DNA of 64,000 nt from Burkholderia cepacia (GTDB lineage: Bacteria > Pseudomonadota > Gammaproteobacteria > Burkholderiales > Burkholderiaceae): NCBI RefSeq assembly GCF_001039005.1, contig NZ_LDWR01000055.1, positions 186,001 to 250,000 on the forward strand. The letters are read 5' to 3'. The notes beneath the pieces were generated by a model that worked only from the letters and a program-made list of their open reading frames with translations, had not been told where the DNA came from and made no database searches. The position numbers were made by a program, and so were the translations under genes. Of this stretch, positions 7,968 to 16,216 are shown piece after piece (position 1 is the stretch's first letter; every line of letters begins with the position of its first letter).

Positions 7968-8387
7968 ATGTCACAGCCTGCCTACGAATCGCATTCCGCC
8001 CCGCCGCAGGCTTCGGTCGCGCAGATGTCGGCGGCCGGCCTGCGTGCGTTTTTCAACATCGCGCGCGACTGGGAGCTGACGATCGACGAGCAGATCGTGC
8101 TGCTCGGGTCACCCGGCCGTTCGACGTTCTTCAAGTGGAAGGCCACACCGGCATCGGCGCGCCTGCCGCGCGATACGCTCGAGCGGCTATCGCTGTTGCT
8201 CGGCATCTACAAGGCGCTGCAGATCCTGCTGCCGCAGCCGGCCGCGGCCGACGCATGGGTCAAGCGGCCCAACGACGCGGCGCCGTTCGGCGGCAAGCGT
8301 GCACTTGACCGGATGCTGGCCGGCAACGTCGGCGATCTGGTCGCGGTCCGGCAATATCTCGACGCGATGCGAGGTGGCTGGGCGTGA
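7968..8387 (+). CDS. Antitoxin, Xre/MbcA/ParS toxin-binding family
   Basis: A 139-residue antitoxin of the RES-Xre class. Residues about 20-80 form a helical Xre-like DNA-binding part; residues about 95-139 are the ParS/MbcA toxin-binding domain, with KRPNDAAPFGGKRALDRML and the terminal helix VRQYLDAMRGGW. It should bind and mask the NAD+-degrading toxin and repress its own promoter through the inverted repeat immediately upstream. The ATG at 7968 sits directly after the operator, so translation begins close to the transcription start. The stop codon overlaps the toxin start (GTGA at 8384-8387), giving translational coupling and tight stoichiometry. Confidence 0.9.
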   Translation: MSQPAYESHSAPPQASVAQMSAAGLRAFFNIARDWELTIDEQIVLLGSPGRSTFFKWKATPASARLPRDTLERLSLLLGIYKALQILLPQPAAADAWVKRPNDAAPFGGKRALDRMLAGNVGDLVAVRQYLDAMRGGWA

Positions 8388-9085
8388 CGATGCCGATCGA
8401 ATCACAACAATGGCCCACGACCGCCGTCGACTGGGCCCCTGCCTATCGCGTGATCCCCACCCGTTTTCCGGCGATCAACCTGTTCGACCGCGTTGCGTCA
8501 TCGGACGATTTCGACGCGCTTTACGCGCTCGAATCGCTGACCAACGACCGCATCCGCAACGAAGTCGGCACGCTCGACCTCGTGCCGCCCGCCGAGCGCC
8601 GCTACGGGCTGGGCTGGGGGCCGATCATGGCTGCGTTCACGCACCTGAATCCGCAGGGCAGCCGCTTTTCGGACGGCAGCTACGGCGTGTTCTACTGCGC
8701 CCGCTCGCGCGATACGGCGATCGCCGAAACGCGCTATCACAGCGCGCTGTTCATGGCGGCGACCAGGGAGCCGCCGATGCGCCAGCAGATGCGGCTCTAC
8801 ACGGTGTTCGCGCAGGGCGCCGTGGCTGACGTGCGCACGTGGCCGCAGCGCGTTCCGGCGTTGCTGCACCCGCTCGACTACAGCGCGGGGCAGGCGCTCG
8901 GCCGCGCGGTGCGCGATGCCGGCGGCGCGGGGATCGTCTATCCGTCGGTGCGCGATCCGCGTGGGGAGTGTCTGGCGGCGTTCCGTACCGCGCTGCTACG
9001 CGACTGCCATCACGCGGCCTATCTCGAATACAACTGGAACGGTACGGCCGTCGACGCGGTGTTCGAGCTGAGCCAGGTCGGCTAG
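8384..9085 (+). CDS. RES-domain toxin (NAD+ phosphorylase/hydrolase family)
   Basis: A 233-residue RES toxin. Family members deplete NAD+ and arrest growth until neutralised by the cognate antitoxin. The naming residues are all present: R22 in YRVIPTRFPA, E115 in AIAETRYHSA and S188 in IVYPSVRD, with SRFSDGSYGVFYCA between them. Either the GTG at 8384 (overlapping the antitoxin stop) or the ATG two codons later (8390) can serve as start; the overlap suggests coupling. The reading frame is complete, with no disruption of the catalytic set, so the toxin is probably active. Biochemical reaction assigned from the family, not shown here. Confidence 0.9.
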   Translation: MTMPIESQQWPTTAVDWAPAYRVIPTRFPAINLFDRVASSDDFDALYALESLTNDRIRNEVGTLDLVPPAERRYGLGWGPIMAAFTHLNPQGSRFSDGSYGVFYCARSRDTAIAETRYHSALFMAATREPPMRQQMRLYTVFAQGAVADVRTWPQRVPALLHPLDYSAGQALGRAVRDAGGAGIVYPSVRDPRGECLAAFRTALLRDCHHAAYLEYNWNGTAVDAVFELSQVG

Positions 9086-9116
9086 GTCGCGCGTCCGTCC
9101 GCATGCCGTTGCCGGC

Positions 9117-9148
9117 GCGAAGGTGCGAAGGTGCGAAGGTTTGAAGGC
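9117..9148. repeat. 8-bp tandem repeat between convergent genes
   Basis: Three exact copies of GCGAAGGT followed by a degenerate fourth (TTGAAGGC), lying between the toxin stop and the end of the metallophosphoesterase gene. Probably a slippage-prone spacer; no coding role seen. Confidence 0.6.
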
Positions 9149-9149
9149 G

Positions 9150-9881
9150 TTACGGCAGCGGCCAGTCGCCCGCGTGGCGTTCGCGCGCTTCGGCCTGCGT
9201 CATCGACCACGTGCTGCCGGTGCGCGGCTCGGCGAGCGTGAGCCGTCCGGACGGCGCGAACGCGCCCGTGTCGATGAACCATTGCGCGCCGATCCGCTGC
9301 GGCGCGCGCACCGGCGTATGCCCGGTGCAGGTCAGCGACAGCCCGGCCTGCCGCGCGGGATCGGCGAGCCCCTGGACGAGATCGCGGCCCCAGATCAGCC
9401 GTTCGCGCACGTCGTGCGAATAGCTGCCCGTGTCGAGGTCGGCGTCCGAGCCGAAGAATTCCGCATGCAGCACGTTGAAGCGCCCGGGGCCGTCGCCGAT
9501 CACGCGCACCAGCGGCAGCGCGTCGACGCGCGCCGCATGCGCGTGCAGCCGTTCCGGCGGCAGGTCGGCCCCCCAGTCGCCGCCGATTCCGCGCCATGCT
9601 TCGGGCGACAGCTTGCCGCGCGACACGAGGCTCAGCACTTCCTCGTGATTGCCGCGCACGACGTGGCACCACGGGCGGTCGAGCAGGTCGAGCGTGGTTT
9701 CGGATGCGGGGCCGCGGTCGACGAGATCGCCGACCGAGAACAGGCGGTCGCGAGCCGGATCGAAGCGGATGTCGTGCAGCAGCGCGCGCAGCACGTCCAC
9801 GCACCCGTGCAGGTCACCCACGACGAAGTCGCGGCCGGCCGTGTTCGCGGGGTGGCGGCAGAGGGGGGCGGTGGCAGTCAT
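9150..9881 (-). CDS. Calcineurin-like metallophosphoesterase (PrpA/ApaH type)
   Basis: A 243-residue cytoplasmic phosphoesterase. The metal-binding signature of PPP-type phosphatases is complete: GDLHG at 22-26, GDLVDRG at 51-57 and RGNHE at 76-80, with later His motifs LHAEF and CTGHTP. This pattern fits bacterial serine/threonine protein phosphatases of the PrpA/PphA group or diadenosine tetraphosphatase; the sequence alone does not separate them. The ATG at 9881 is followed after a short tail by the first beta strand. It converges on the toxin gene and is divergent from the DUF1345 gene, so it is probably monocistronic. Confidence 0.85.
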   Translation of the reverse strand: MTATAPLCRHPANTAGRDFVVGDLHGCVDVLRALLHDIRFDPARDRLFSVGDLVDRGPASETTLDLLDRPWCHVVRGNHEEVLSLVSRGKLSPEAWRGIGGDWGADLPPERLHAHAARVDALPLVRVIGDGPGRFNVLHAEFFGSDADLDTGSYSHDVRERLIWGRDLVQGLADPARQAGLSLTCTGHTPVRAPQRIGAQWFIDTGAFAPSGRLTLAEPRTGSTWSMTQAEARERHAGDWPLP

Positions 9882-10018
9882 CCCCTTATCTTAGGCGCTC
9901 GTGCCCATCGCCACGTCACGATGGAATGGCGATAATCGGGGGCGGTACCCGCCGGTGCGGCGCAGCGGGCCTTTGCGTGCGCGGCCGAACCCTTTCCATC
10001 CGCTTTCGGAATTTCACG

Positions 10019-10672
10019 ATGACGTTTTATCCGCAGGTATTACGCAACCGGCCGCGCATGGTCGCGGCGTTCGTCGCGGGCTTGCTGTGCGCGGTGCTGC
10101 TGCCGTTTCCGCTGCGTCCGACCGTGCGTGCGCTGATCGGCTGGGATTGCGCGATCTGGCTGTATCTCGCGTTGATGTGGGTGCGCATGGTTACCGCGCA
10201 CCATCACAAGGTGCGCGAAATCGCGATCCGCGAGGACGAAAACGCCACCACCGTGCTGACGGTCGTCTGCCTCGCGACGGTCGCGAGCGTGGCCGCGATC
10301 GCGATCGAGCTGGCGACGGCCAAGGGCGTCGGGTTTCGCGCGGGGCTCGGCCATTACGCGGTAACCGGCGCGACGCTGTTCGGCGCGTGGTTCCTGATCC
10401 CGACGATCTTCACGCTGCACTATGCGCGGCTCTACTACGGCTCGCCGAGCAGCGACCGCGCGCTGCGCTTCCCCGACCAGCACCCCGAACCCGATTACTG
10501 GGATTTCCTGTATTTCGCGTTCACGCTCGCGGTTGCATCGCAGACGGCCGACGTGTCGCTGACGAACCGTTCCGCGCGGCGTTCGGTGCTCGCGCAGTCG
10601 ATCCTGTCGTTCTACTTCAACATGGCCGTGCTCGGGCTGTCGATCAACGTCGCGGCGGGATTGCTGAGTTGA
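10019..10672 (+). CDS. DUF1345 integral membrane protein
   Basis: A 217-residue inner-membrane protein with about five to six hydrophobic helices, matching the DUF1345 family, whose function is unknown. Recognisable parts are the VRMVTAHHHKVREIAIREDE loop, the PEPDYWDFLYFAFT segment and the C-terminal hydrophobic helix with SFYFNMAVLGLSINV. The ATG at 10019 begins just before the first helix; upstream in-frame codons to 9596 read antisense to the phosphatase gene and are not credible. The gene ends 6 bp from the convergent glutathione transferase gene, leaving no room for a conventional separate terminator. Confidence 0.8.
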   Translation: MTFYPQVLRNRPRMVAAFVAGLLCAVLLPFPLRPTVRALIGWDCAIWLYLALMWVRMVTAHHHKVREIAIREDENATTVLTVVCLATVASVAAIAIELATAKGVGFRAGLGHYAVTGATLFGAWFLIPTIFTLHYARLYYGSPSSDRALRFPDQHPEPDYWDFLYFAFTLAVASQTADVSLTNRSARRSVLAQSILSFYFNMAVLGLSINVAAGLLS

Positions 10673-10678
10673 CGTCGG

Positions 10679-11347
10679 TTACTTGAGCAGTTCGTACGGG
10701 CCGCCCCGTTCCAGCGCCCGCTGGTACGCGGGCCGCGCGTGGATCGCATCGAGAAAGCGCGCGATCGCGGGATGCCGGTTGCTGCCCCCGCGCGCGGTCG
10801 CGGCTTCGAGCGGAAAGCTCATCTGGATGTCGGCTGCGCTGAAGCCGTCGCCGACGAACCAGCCGGTGCGGCTCAACGTGTCATCGATATAACCGAGATG
10901 CAGCGCGATCTGCGGATCGACGAAACCCGATTGCAGCGTCGCGGCGATCTTGCGCGCGATCGGCCGCGCGAAGAACGGCATCGGCGCATGCGCGATCCGC
11001 AGCGCGACGAGCTTGAGCAGCAGCGGCGGCATCGCCGACCCTTCCGCGTAGTGGAGCCAGTACGTGTAGTCGTGCCGCTCCGGCGTGCCGGGCGGCGGCG
11101 CGAGGCGCCCGTTGCCGTAGCGTTCCACCAGGTACTCGATGATCGCGCCCGATTCGGCGAACGTGCGGCCGTCGTCGGTGACGACGGGCGACTTGCCGAG
11201 CGGATGGATCGCGCGCAGCGCGGGCGGCGCGAGCATCGTTTTCGGATCGCGCTCGTAGCGCACGATCTCGTACGGCACATCCAGTTCTTCGAGCAGCCAG
11301 AGCACGCGCTGCGAGCGCGAGTTGTTCAGGTGATGGACGGTGAGCAT
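10679..11347 (-). CDS. Glutathione S-transferase family protein
   Basis: A 222-residue cytoplasmic protein with an N-terminal thioredoxin-like domain (residues 1 to about 78) and a C-terminal helical domain. The glutathione-binding region shows LNNSRSQRVLWLLEEL near the N-terminus (the catalytic Ser is expected in this segment) and the cis-Pro/SNAIL-like stretch GKSPVVTDDGRTFAESGAIIEYL. It would conjugate glutathione to electrophiles or act as a peroxidase; the substrate cannot be inferred. The ATG at 11347 gives the standard N-terminus; an ATG pair upstream would add about 11 residues (MSFPPPSGLD) and has a slightly better ribosome site. Convergent with the DUF1345 gene. Confidence 0.88.
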   Translation of the reverse strand: MLTVHHLNNSRSQRVLWLLEELDVPYEIVRYERDPKTMLAPPALRAIHPLGKSPVVTDDGRTFAESGAIIEYLVERYGNGRLAPPPGTPERHDYTYWLHYAEGSAMPPLLLKLVALRIAHAPMPFFARPIARKIAATLQSGFVDPQIALHLGYIDDTLSRTGWFVGDGFSAADIQMSFPLEAATARGGSNRHPAIARFLDAIHARPAYQRALERGGPYELLK

Positions 11348-11442
11348 GTCGAGGCCGGAAGGGGGCGGGAACGACATCATACCTAGCGCGCATGGTGTGC
11401 ACGCGAATCGCGTGGCGGGCCGTTTCCAGCCGCTTCGAGCCG

Positions 11443-12150
11443 TTATGCGCGCCGCACCGCGATCCACGCGCCCCAGAACAGGCTCGCAAAAAACCGCAGC
11501 GGCGCATCGAAGCCCGCATCGCGCAGCAGACCAAAAACGGCTTCCTCGGACCCCGGCGGATCGGCGCCCTGCAGGATCTTCGCGAGTTGCGCGCGCACGG
11601 CGTCGGGCGTGGCGCCCTTCATGCGCCAGCGCTGCTGCCAGGCGTCGAGCAGGCGCGGGTGGTCCGCGTAGCGGCGGTGGTTGCCGGCGAGCACGAGCGG
11701 GGCGCCGGGCTTCAGGCGCCGCGCGATCGCGTGCAGCAGCGCGGCCTTCGCATCGTCGCCCGGGACATGGTGCAGCACGCCGATCAGCGTCGCGCCGTCG
11801 AACGCGGGTGCGCCGGGCAGCGCATCGACGCCGTCTTCGACGAACGTCGTGCGCGCGCCGAAGCCCGCGGCTTCGACGTTCGAGCGCGCGAGCGCAAGCA
11901 TCGGTGCGGACGGGTCGACGGCCGTGAACCGCCAGCCCGGCTCCAGCGCGGCCGACACGCAGATCTCCTGCCCGGTGCCGCCCGCACCCGCGACGAGGAT
12001 CCGCGCATCGGCGGCGCCGATCGCCGACGCGAGCATGCACGCGGTGAGTTCATGGCACGCATCGTAGCCGGCGAGTGCGATACGGGATTGCTCGGCGTAT
12101 TCGTGCGCGCGTGCCGGATCGAATTTCGCGGCGCTGGCGGGAAGCGACAT
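11443..12150 (-). CDS. Class I SAM-dependent methyltransferase
   Basis: A 235-residue methyltransferase. The SAM-binding motif I is VAGAGGTGQEI (about 53-63), the acidic ribose contact is VDPSAPML, and motif IV region reads ALIGVLHHVPG-like (GATLIGVLHHVP). This resembles small-molecule methyltransferases of the UbiE/Methyltransf_25 type. The start at 12150 is supported by GAGG eight bases upstream; the longer open frame to 12309 has a non-conserved arginine-rich lead. The acceptor substrate is unknown. It is divergent from the TreZ-like gene, with an A+T-rich palindrome in the shared intergenic region. Confidence 0.85.
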   Translation of the reverse strand: MSLPASAAKFDPARAHEYAEQSRIALAGYDACHELTACMLASAIGAADARILVAGAGGTGQEICVSAALEPGWRFTAVDPSAPMLALARSNVEAAGFGARTTFVEDGVDALPGAPAFDGATLIGVLHHVPGDDAKAALLHAIARRLKPGAPLVLAGNHRRYADHPRLLDAWQQRWRMKGATPDAVRAQLAKILQGADPPGSEEAVFGLLRDAGFDAPLRFFASLFWGAWIAVRRA

Positions 12151-12454
12151 GGCGGGGTCCTCGGGTCGGGTGCGGACGACGTGTCCGCGAGCATGGCGCA
12201 GAGCGTAAGTGCGCGCGGCGGGCGCAACAAGGCGAGCGATCATTCCGGTATGCCGACTACCCGACTCGGCGCGTGCCGGCTCACCGGTTTTCCAGGGGTC
12301 GATTCGCATTTAAAAATGCCTGACCACGCCGCATCGAGGTGGCGAATCCGGCGCATACTCGTTTCTCTCCCCCCGCCTGGCCATCGCATGCCGGGCCCCG
12401 ATGCGCCGCGCCGCTGGCGCGGCCATGCCGCTCGGCACGCACGAGGAGCGCATG
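12151..12454. other. 304-bp divergent promoter region
   Basis: It lies between the methyltransferase (leftward) and the TreZ-like gene (rightward). No gene is supported inside it. The notable element is the palindrome at 12306-12319; the ribosome site GAGGAG at 12443-12448 serves the TreZ-like gene. Confidence 0.55.
12306..12319. promoter_or_regulatory. Perfect A+T-rich palindrome, operator candidate
   Basis: GCATTT-AA-AAATGC, in an otherwise G+C-rich divergent intergenic region. Symmetry and base composition suggest a regulator-binding site; no regulator gene is adjacent. Confidence 0.4.
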
Positions 12455-14107
12455 ATGTCCGATTGTCCGCACGATCCGTATGCGCAGCACTACATTCATT
12501 GTTTGCCGTTCGGCGCACAGCCCTGTGGCGCGCGCTGCGCGACGCCGCGCACGCACTTTCGCGTGTGGGCGCCGGGCAGCACGCAAGTCCAGCTCGAACT
12601 CGATACCGGCTTCGGTCCGACCTTCGTCCCGATGACGGCGGCGGGCCCGAACTGGTTCGAAGTCTTTGCCGATTGCGGCGCGGGCGAGCGTTACCGCTAT
12701 CGCCTCGACGATGCCGTATCGATTCCCGATCCCGCGTCGCGCTCGCAACCCGAAGGGCTCAACGGCCCGAGCGAGGTCGTCGATCCGCGCGCGTTCACGT
12801 GGCGCCACACGTTCTGGCGCGGGCGCCCGTGGGAAGACATCGCGCTCTACGCGATTCGCCCGCACGCGGTGGGCGGCTTCGAAGGCGTGCGCCGCCGCCT
12901 GCCGCAACTCGCGCGCCTCGGCGTGACCGCGCTGGAACTGCTCGCGTCGCCGCACGACAGCCTGCCGTTCGCGCCGCTCGCGGTCGAAGGCGGCCCCGAT
13001 GCGCTGAAGGCGCTGATCGACGACGCGCACGGCTACGGTCTCGCGGTGTTGCTGGAACTCGACTACGCGCGCTTCGGCAGCGGCACCGACGCGCTGCGTC
13101 ACTACGCGGCACCGTTCTTCCATACGCGCGACGATCCGCTGCAGGCGGCGCCGCTGGCGCTCGATCATCCGGAAGTCTGCGATTTCTTCTGCGACAACGC
13201 GCTGTACTGGATCGACGAATACCGTTGCGACGGGTTGCGCCTGCGCGAGGCCGACCGGATCGGCGTGTCGTGGTTGCGCGAGATTGCTGACCGCGTGCGC
13301 GCGGCCGTGCCGGCCGACCGGCTGATCCACCTCGTGCTCGGCAGCGAGCGGCATCCGGCGCATCTTGCCGATACCCATTTCGATGCGCAGTGGAACGGTT
13401 GCGGCGAACGCGCGCTGCACCGGCTGACGGGGCGCGATACGTCGGCCCACGAAGGCATTTCCACGCACCAGTCGATCCACACGCTCGCCCGCGCGCTGAC
13501 CGCGTCCGGCACGGCCTTCCAGCCGGCCGCATCGGCGGAAGGCATGGCCGCCGACAGCGGGCTGTCGTTGACGTCGCTGGTGCTGTCCGATGGCGCGTGG
13601 CGCGACAGCGGCCTGGGCGACCCGGCGCAAGCGGGCGGTCTGGCCGCGCTCGCGCTGTCGCTGCTCACGCCGCAGATCCCGTTGATCTTCGACGAAACCG
13701 CGCGCGATGCCGAGCGCGCGCATTTCGTGCAGTCGGCGCTCGCGGTGCGCGCGAAGCTGATTTCGCCGCGGTTGTCCGATTGCCGGCCGCAGGACGCGCA
13801 TGCGCTGAAGGCGGGCGGCGACGGCGATGCCGACGCGCTGCTTGCATCATGGCGGCTCGCCGACGACGAGACGCTGACGATCGCGTTGAACCTGTCGCCC
13901 GATGCGGTGCCGTTCGACGCGCCGAGAGGGCAGGTCGTGTTCGAGACGCCGGCGCGTGCGCGCGACCGGGTCGATGAAGGGGCGTTGCCGCCGTATTCGC
14001 TCGTCGCGTGGCTGACGGGCGACGTCAACCGGTATGCGCTCACGCACGATGCGCGTCGCATCGACGACGGTTCGTGGCGCGGCGTGCGACCGAACCTGAA
14101 CGCATGA
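12455..14107 (+). CDS. TreZ-like GH13 protein with lost catalytic residues
   Basis: A 550-residue relative of malto-oligosyltrehalose trehalohydrolase, with the N-terminal early-set domain (FRVWAPGSTQVQLEL), the distorted (beta/alpha)8 region and the C-terminal sheet domain. All four GH13 catalytic regions look eroded. Region I is LLELDYARFG instead of LLDVVYNHFG (E201, A205, R206). Region II is GLRLREAD instead of GLRLDAVH, putting R264 at the nucleophile. Region III is LVLGSER, with G296 at the acid/base Glu. The region IV His-Asp is replaced by SDGAW. It therefore probably cannot hydrolyse glycosides. The start at 12455 is six bases after GAGGAG (12452 is also possible). No treX or treY gene is adjacent. 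Intact length argues against simple decay; a binding or regulatory role is inferred. Confidence 0.85.
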   Translation: MSDCPHDPYAQHYIHCLPFGAQPCGARCATPRTHFRVWAPGSTQVQLELDTGFGPTFVPMTAAGPNWFEVFADCGAGERYRYRLDDAVSIPDPASRSQPEGLNGPSEVVDPRAFTWRHTFWRGRPWEDIALYAIRPHAVGGFEGVRRRLPQLARLGVTALELLASPHDSLPFAPLAVEGGPDALKALIDDAHGYGLAVLLELDYARFGSGTDALRHYAAPFFHTRDDPLQAAPLALDHPEVCDFFCDNALYWIDEYRCDGLRLREADRIGVSWLREIADRVRAAVPADRLIHLVLGSERHPAHLADTHFDAQWNGCGERALHRLTGRDTSAHEGISTHQSIHTLARALTASGTAFQPAASAEGMAADSGLSLTSLVLSDGAWRDSGLGDPAQAGGLAALALSLLTPQIPLIFDETARDAERAHFVQSALAVRAKLISPRLSDCRPQDAHALKAGGDGDADALLASWRLADDETLTIALNLSPDAVPFDAPRGQVVFETPARARDRVDEGALPPYSLVAWLTGDVNRYALTHDARRIDDGSWRGVRPNLNA

Positions 14108-14133
14108 GCGTGTGAAAGCGTGATTGTCCGACG

Positions 14134-14155
14134 GCCGGGCGCAGTTGCGCCCGGC
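14134..14155. terminator. Hairpin between convergent genes
   Basis: A perfect 9-bp stem GCCGGGCGC/GCGCCCGGC with loop AGTT, between the TreZ-like gene and the ThiE-like gene. No long U-tract follows on either strand; it may terminate both transcripts weakly. Confidence 0.5.
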
Positions 14156-14179
14156 TTGCGCTGCAGATACTCCCCCGAG

Positions 14180-14764
14180 TTACCAGAACCCGCGAATACC
14201 CGCGATGCCGTACGCGCCGTGGCGGCGCGCATCGTCGAGGTGTGCGCGCGTCATCCCGCCGAGCGCATAGACGGGCATCGCCGCCTGCGCGGCCAGCGCG
14301 CCGAATTGTTTCCAGCCGAGCGCGGGCGCGCCGGGATGGCTGAGCGTCGGCAACACGGGCGACAGCGTGACGAAATCCGCGCCGGCGCGTGCGGCCAGCA
14401 GCAGGTCGTCGTGTGTGTGACATGCGGCCGATACCCATCGCCCGGCCGGCAACGGCCGCTGCGCGGCGGCGCGCAATGCCGCGCCGTCGAGATGCCAGCC
14501 GGCGCCGTCGAGCCGCATCACGCCGGCCGCATCGATCGGGCCGTTGAGCATCAGGTGCGCGCCGGCCGCGTCGCAGCGCGCGAGCGCCACGGCGGCGAGC
14601 CGCGCGAACGCGGCCGCGTCGAACGATTTCACGCGCAGCTGCACGAGCGTTTCACCGCGCGCGAGCACGGCCGACAGCCGGTCGACGAACGCCGCGCAAT
14701 CGGCTGCCGACGCGGACACCGGTTCCGGCGTGATCACACAGCAGCGCGGCAGCGTTGCGTTCAT
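14180..14764 (-). CDS. Thiamine-phosphate-synthase-like protein of the MutT-linked type, stand-alone
   Basis: A 194-residue TIM-barrel protein of the ThiE/TenI superfamily. The segment LSPVLPTLSHPGAPALGW followed by a phosphate-binding YALGGMT strand is the signature of the ThiE-like domain normally fused behind a Nudix/MutT hydrolase in many proteobacteria. Here no MutT part is present upstream, so the domain stands alone. ThiE couples the pyrimidine and thiazole phosphates of thiamine; whether this branch does so is unproven. No thiamine genes are adjacent. The ATG at 14764 lacks a clear Shine-Dalgarno. It is followed on the same strand by nothing closer than the hairpin, and preceded by the CorC-like gene 28 bp away, so the two may be co-transcribed. 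Confidence 0.75.
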   Translation of the reverse strand: MNATLPRCCVITPEPVSASAADCAAFVDRLSAVLARGETLVQLRVKSFDAAAFARLAAVALARCDAAGAHLMLNGPIDAAGVMRLDGAGWHLDGAALRAAAQRPLPAGRWVSAACHTHDDLLLAARAGADFVTLSPVLPTLSHPGAPALGWKQFGALAAQAAMPVYALGGMTRAHLDDARRHGAYGIAGIRGFW

Positions 14765-14792
14765 CGCGTGCGGCGACGACCACGAAAGGCCG

Positions 14793-16136
14793 TCATTCGT
14801 CGGCCTCCTTCGCGATCTTCGGATAGACGCGCACGAGCACGATGCGCGGCCCGTTCATCTTCTTCACGACGACGTCGAAGCGGTCGAACGACACGCGCTG
14901 CCCTTCGGTCGGCAGGTCGCTGAGCGCCTGGATCACGAGGCCGCCGACCGATTCCGCGCGACCTTCGTCGATGTCGATGCCGAGCGCCTGCTCGAGCGAC
15001 ACGACGGGCAGGCTGCCCTTGCCCATCAGCGTGCCGTCGTCGAGGCGGCTCCAGTCGGCGTCGCCCTGGCGGAACTCGTCGTGGATCTGGCCGACCAGCG
15101 CGCCGAGCAGGTTGTCGAGCGTCAGGAAGCCGATCGGCTTCTCGCCCTTGTTGCCGACCAGCGCGAAGTGCGGCGCGCCCTTGCGGAAGCGGCGGAACAG
15201 GTCGAGCGCCGGGGTGTCGGGCTTCACGTACTGCACCGGGCGCACGTAGTCGGACAGGTCTTCGAGGGCCGCACCGGCGTGACGTGCGAGCAGCAGGTCC
15301 TTCAGGTGGATCAGCCCGCTCACTTGTTCGCGCGACGCATCCTCGAACAGCGGATAACGGCTGAAGCGGTGCCGCGCGACGATCTCCATGTTGTCCGGCA
15401 GCGGCAGGTCGCGCCGCAGGCCGATCATTTCATGAGCCGGCCGCATCAGGTCCGACACGGTCATCGACGAAAAATCGAGCGAATGCGCGAGCGTGTTCCA
15501 CTCGTCGTTGCTGTACGTGCCGCGCGCGGGCTGGGCCGCGTTGCCGGCCGTGCTGCGGCGGCTGCGCAGGATCAGTTTCAGCTCGTCGGTCGAATAGTGC
15601 GCATCGCCGCCGTGGTCGGCCGACAGCCCCGCGAGCCGCAGCACCGCGTTGGCGCTGTTGTTGAGCACCCAGATCGCCGGATACATTGCCCAGTAGAACG
15701 CATACAGCGGCAGCGCGACCCACAGGCCGACTTTCTCGGACTGGCGGATCGCCATCGATTTCGGCGCGAGCTCGCCGACGACGATGTGCAGGAACGAGAT
15801 CAGCGAGAACGCGAACGCGAGCGAGATCAGGTGCACGACGCGTTCGGACTGCACGCCGATCAGGTCGAGCAGCGGGCCGATCAGTTGCGCGAAGGCCGGT
15901 TCGCCGACCCAGCCGAGACCGAGCGACGCGAGCGTGATGCCGAGTTGGCACGCGGAAAGATACGCGTCGAGCCGGCCGTGCACGATGCCGAGGATGCGGC
16001 CGCGCAGGCCGTGCTTGCGGGCCAGTGTCTTGACGCGCGTGGCGCGCAATTTGACGAGGCCGAATTCGGCCGCGACGAAGAACCCGTTCAGGGCCACCAG
16101 GAACAACGCGCCGATGAGCGCGAAGATCTGTACCAA
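14793..16136 (-). CDS. CNNM/CorC (HlyC) family transporter-like protein
   Basis: A 447-residue membrane protein with the CNNM transmembrane domain (DUF21, residues 1 to about 190, four hydrophobic segments), a CBS pair (about 205-330, with MRPAHEMIGLRRDL and FLTLDNLLGALVG) and a C-terminal CorC/HlyC domain (about 350-440). Relatives are linked to Mg2+/Co2+ efflux or homeostasis. The start is a TTG at 16136, with GGAGCG six bases upstream and immediately preceding a membrane helix; I see no better ATG. Upstream is the histidine-kinase-like gene 80 bp away on the same strand, and downstream the ThiE-like gene at 28 bp, so an operon is possible but the functions do not obviously connect. Confidence 0.88.
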   Translation of the reverse strand: MVQIFALIGALFLVALNGFFVAAEFGLVKLRATRVKTLARKHGLRGRILGIVHGRLDAYLSACQLGITLASLGLGWVGEPAFAQLIGPLLDLIGVQSERVVHLISLAFAFSLISFLHIVVGELAPKSMAIRQSEKVGLWVALPLYAFYWAMYPAIWVLNNSANAVLRLAGLSADHGGDAHYSTDELKLILRSRRSTAGNAAQPARGTYSNDEWNTLAHSLDFSSMTVSDLMRPAHEMIGLRRDLPLPDNMEIVARHRFSRYPLFEDASREQVSGLIHLKDLLLARHAGAALEDLSDYVRPVQYVKPDTPALDLFRRFRKGAPHFALVGNKGEKPIGFLTLDNLLGALVGQIHDEFRQGDADWSRLDDGTLMGKGSLPVVSLEQALGIDIDEGRAESVGGLVIQALSDLPTEGQRVSFDRFDVVVKKMNGPRIVLVRVYPKIAKEADE

Positions 16137-16216
16137 AGAATCGCTCCGGTTATGAAAGGCCCATCAGTATAGAGCCAGAAAGGAATTTGTAATGTATCGA
16201 ACGAACGGCCGATGAC

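Noticed and set aside
12281..13801. A 506-codon minus-strand frame opposite the TreZ-like gene
   Set aside because: Antisense, Arg-rich, no domain; the plus-strand gene has a ribosome site and clear homology.
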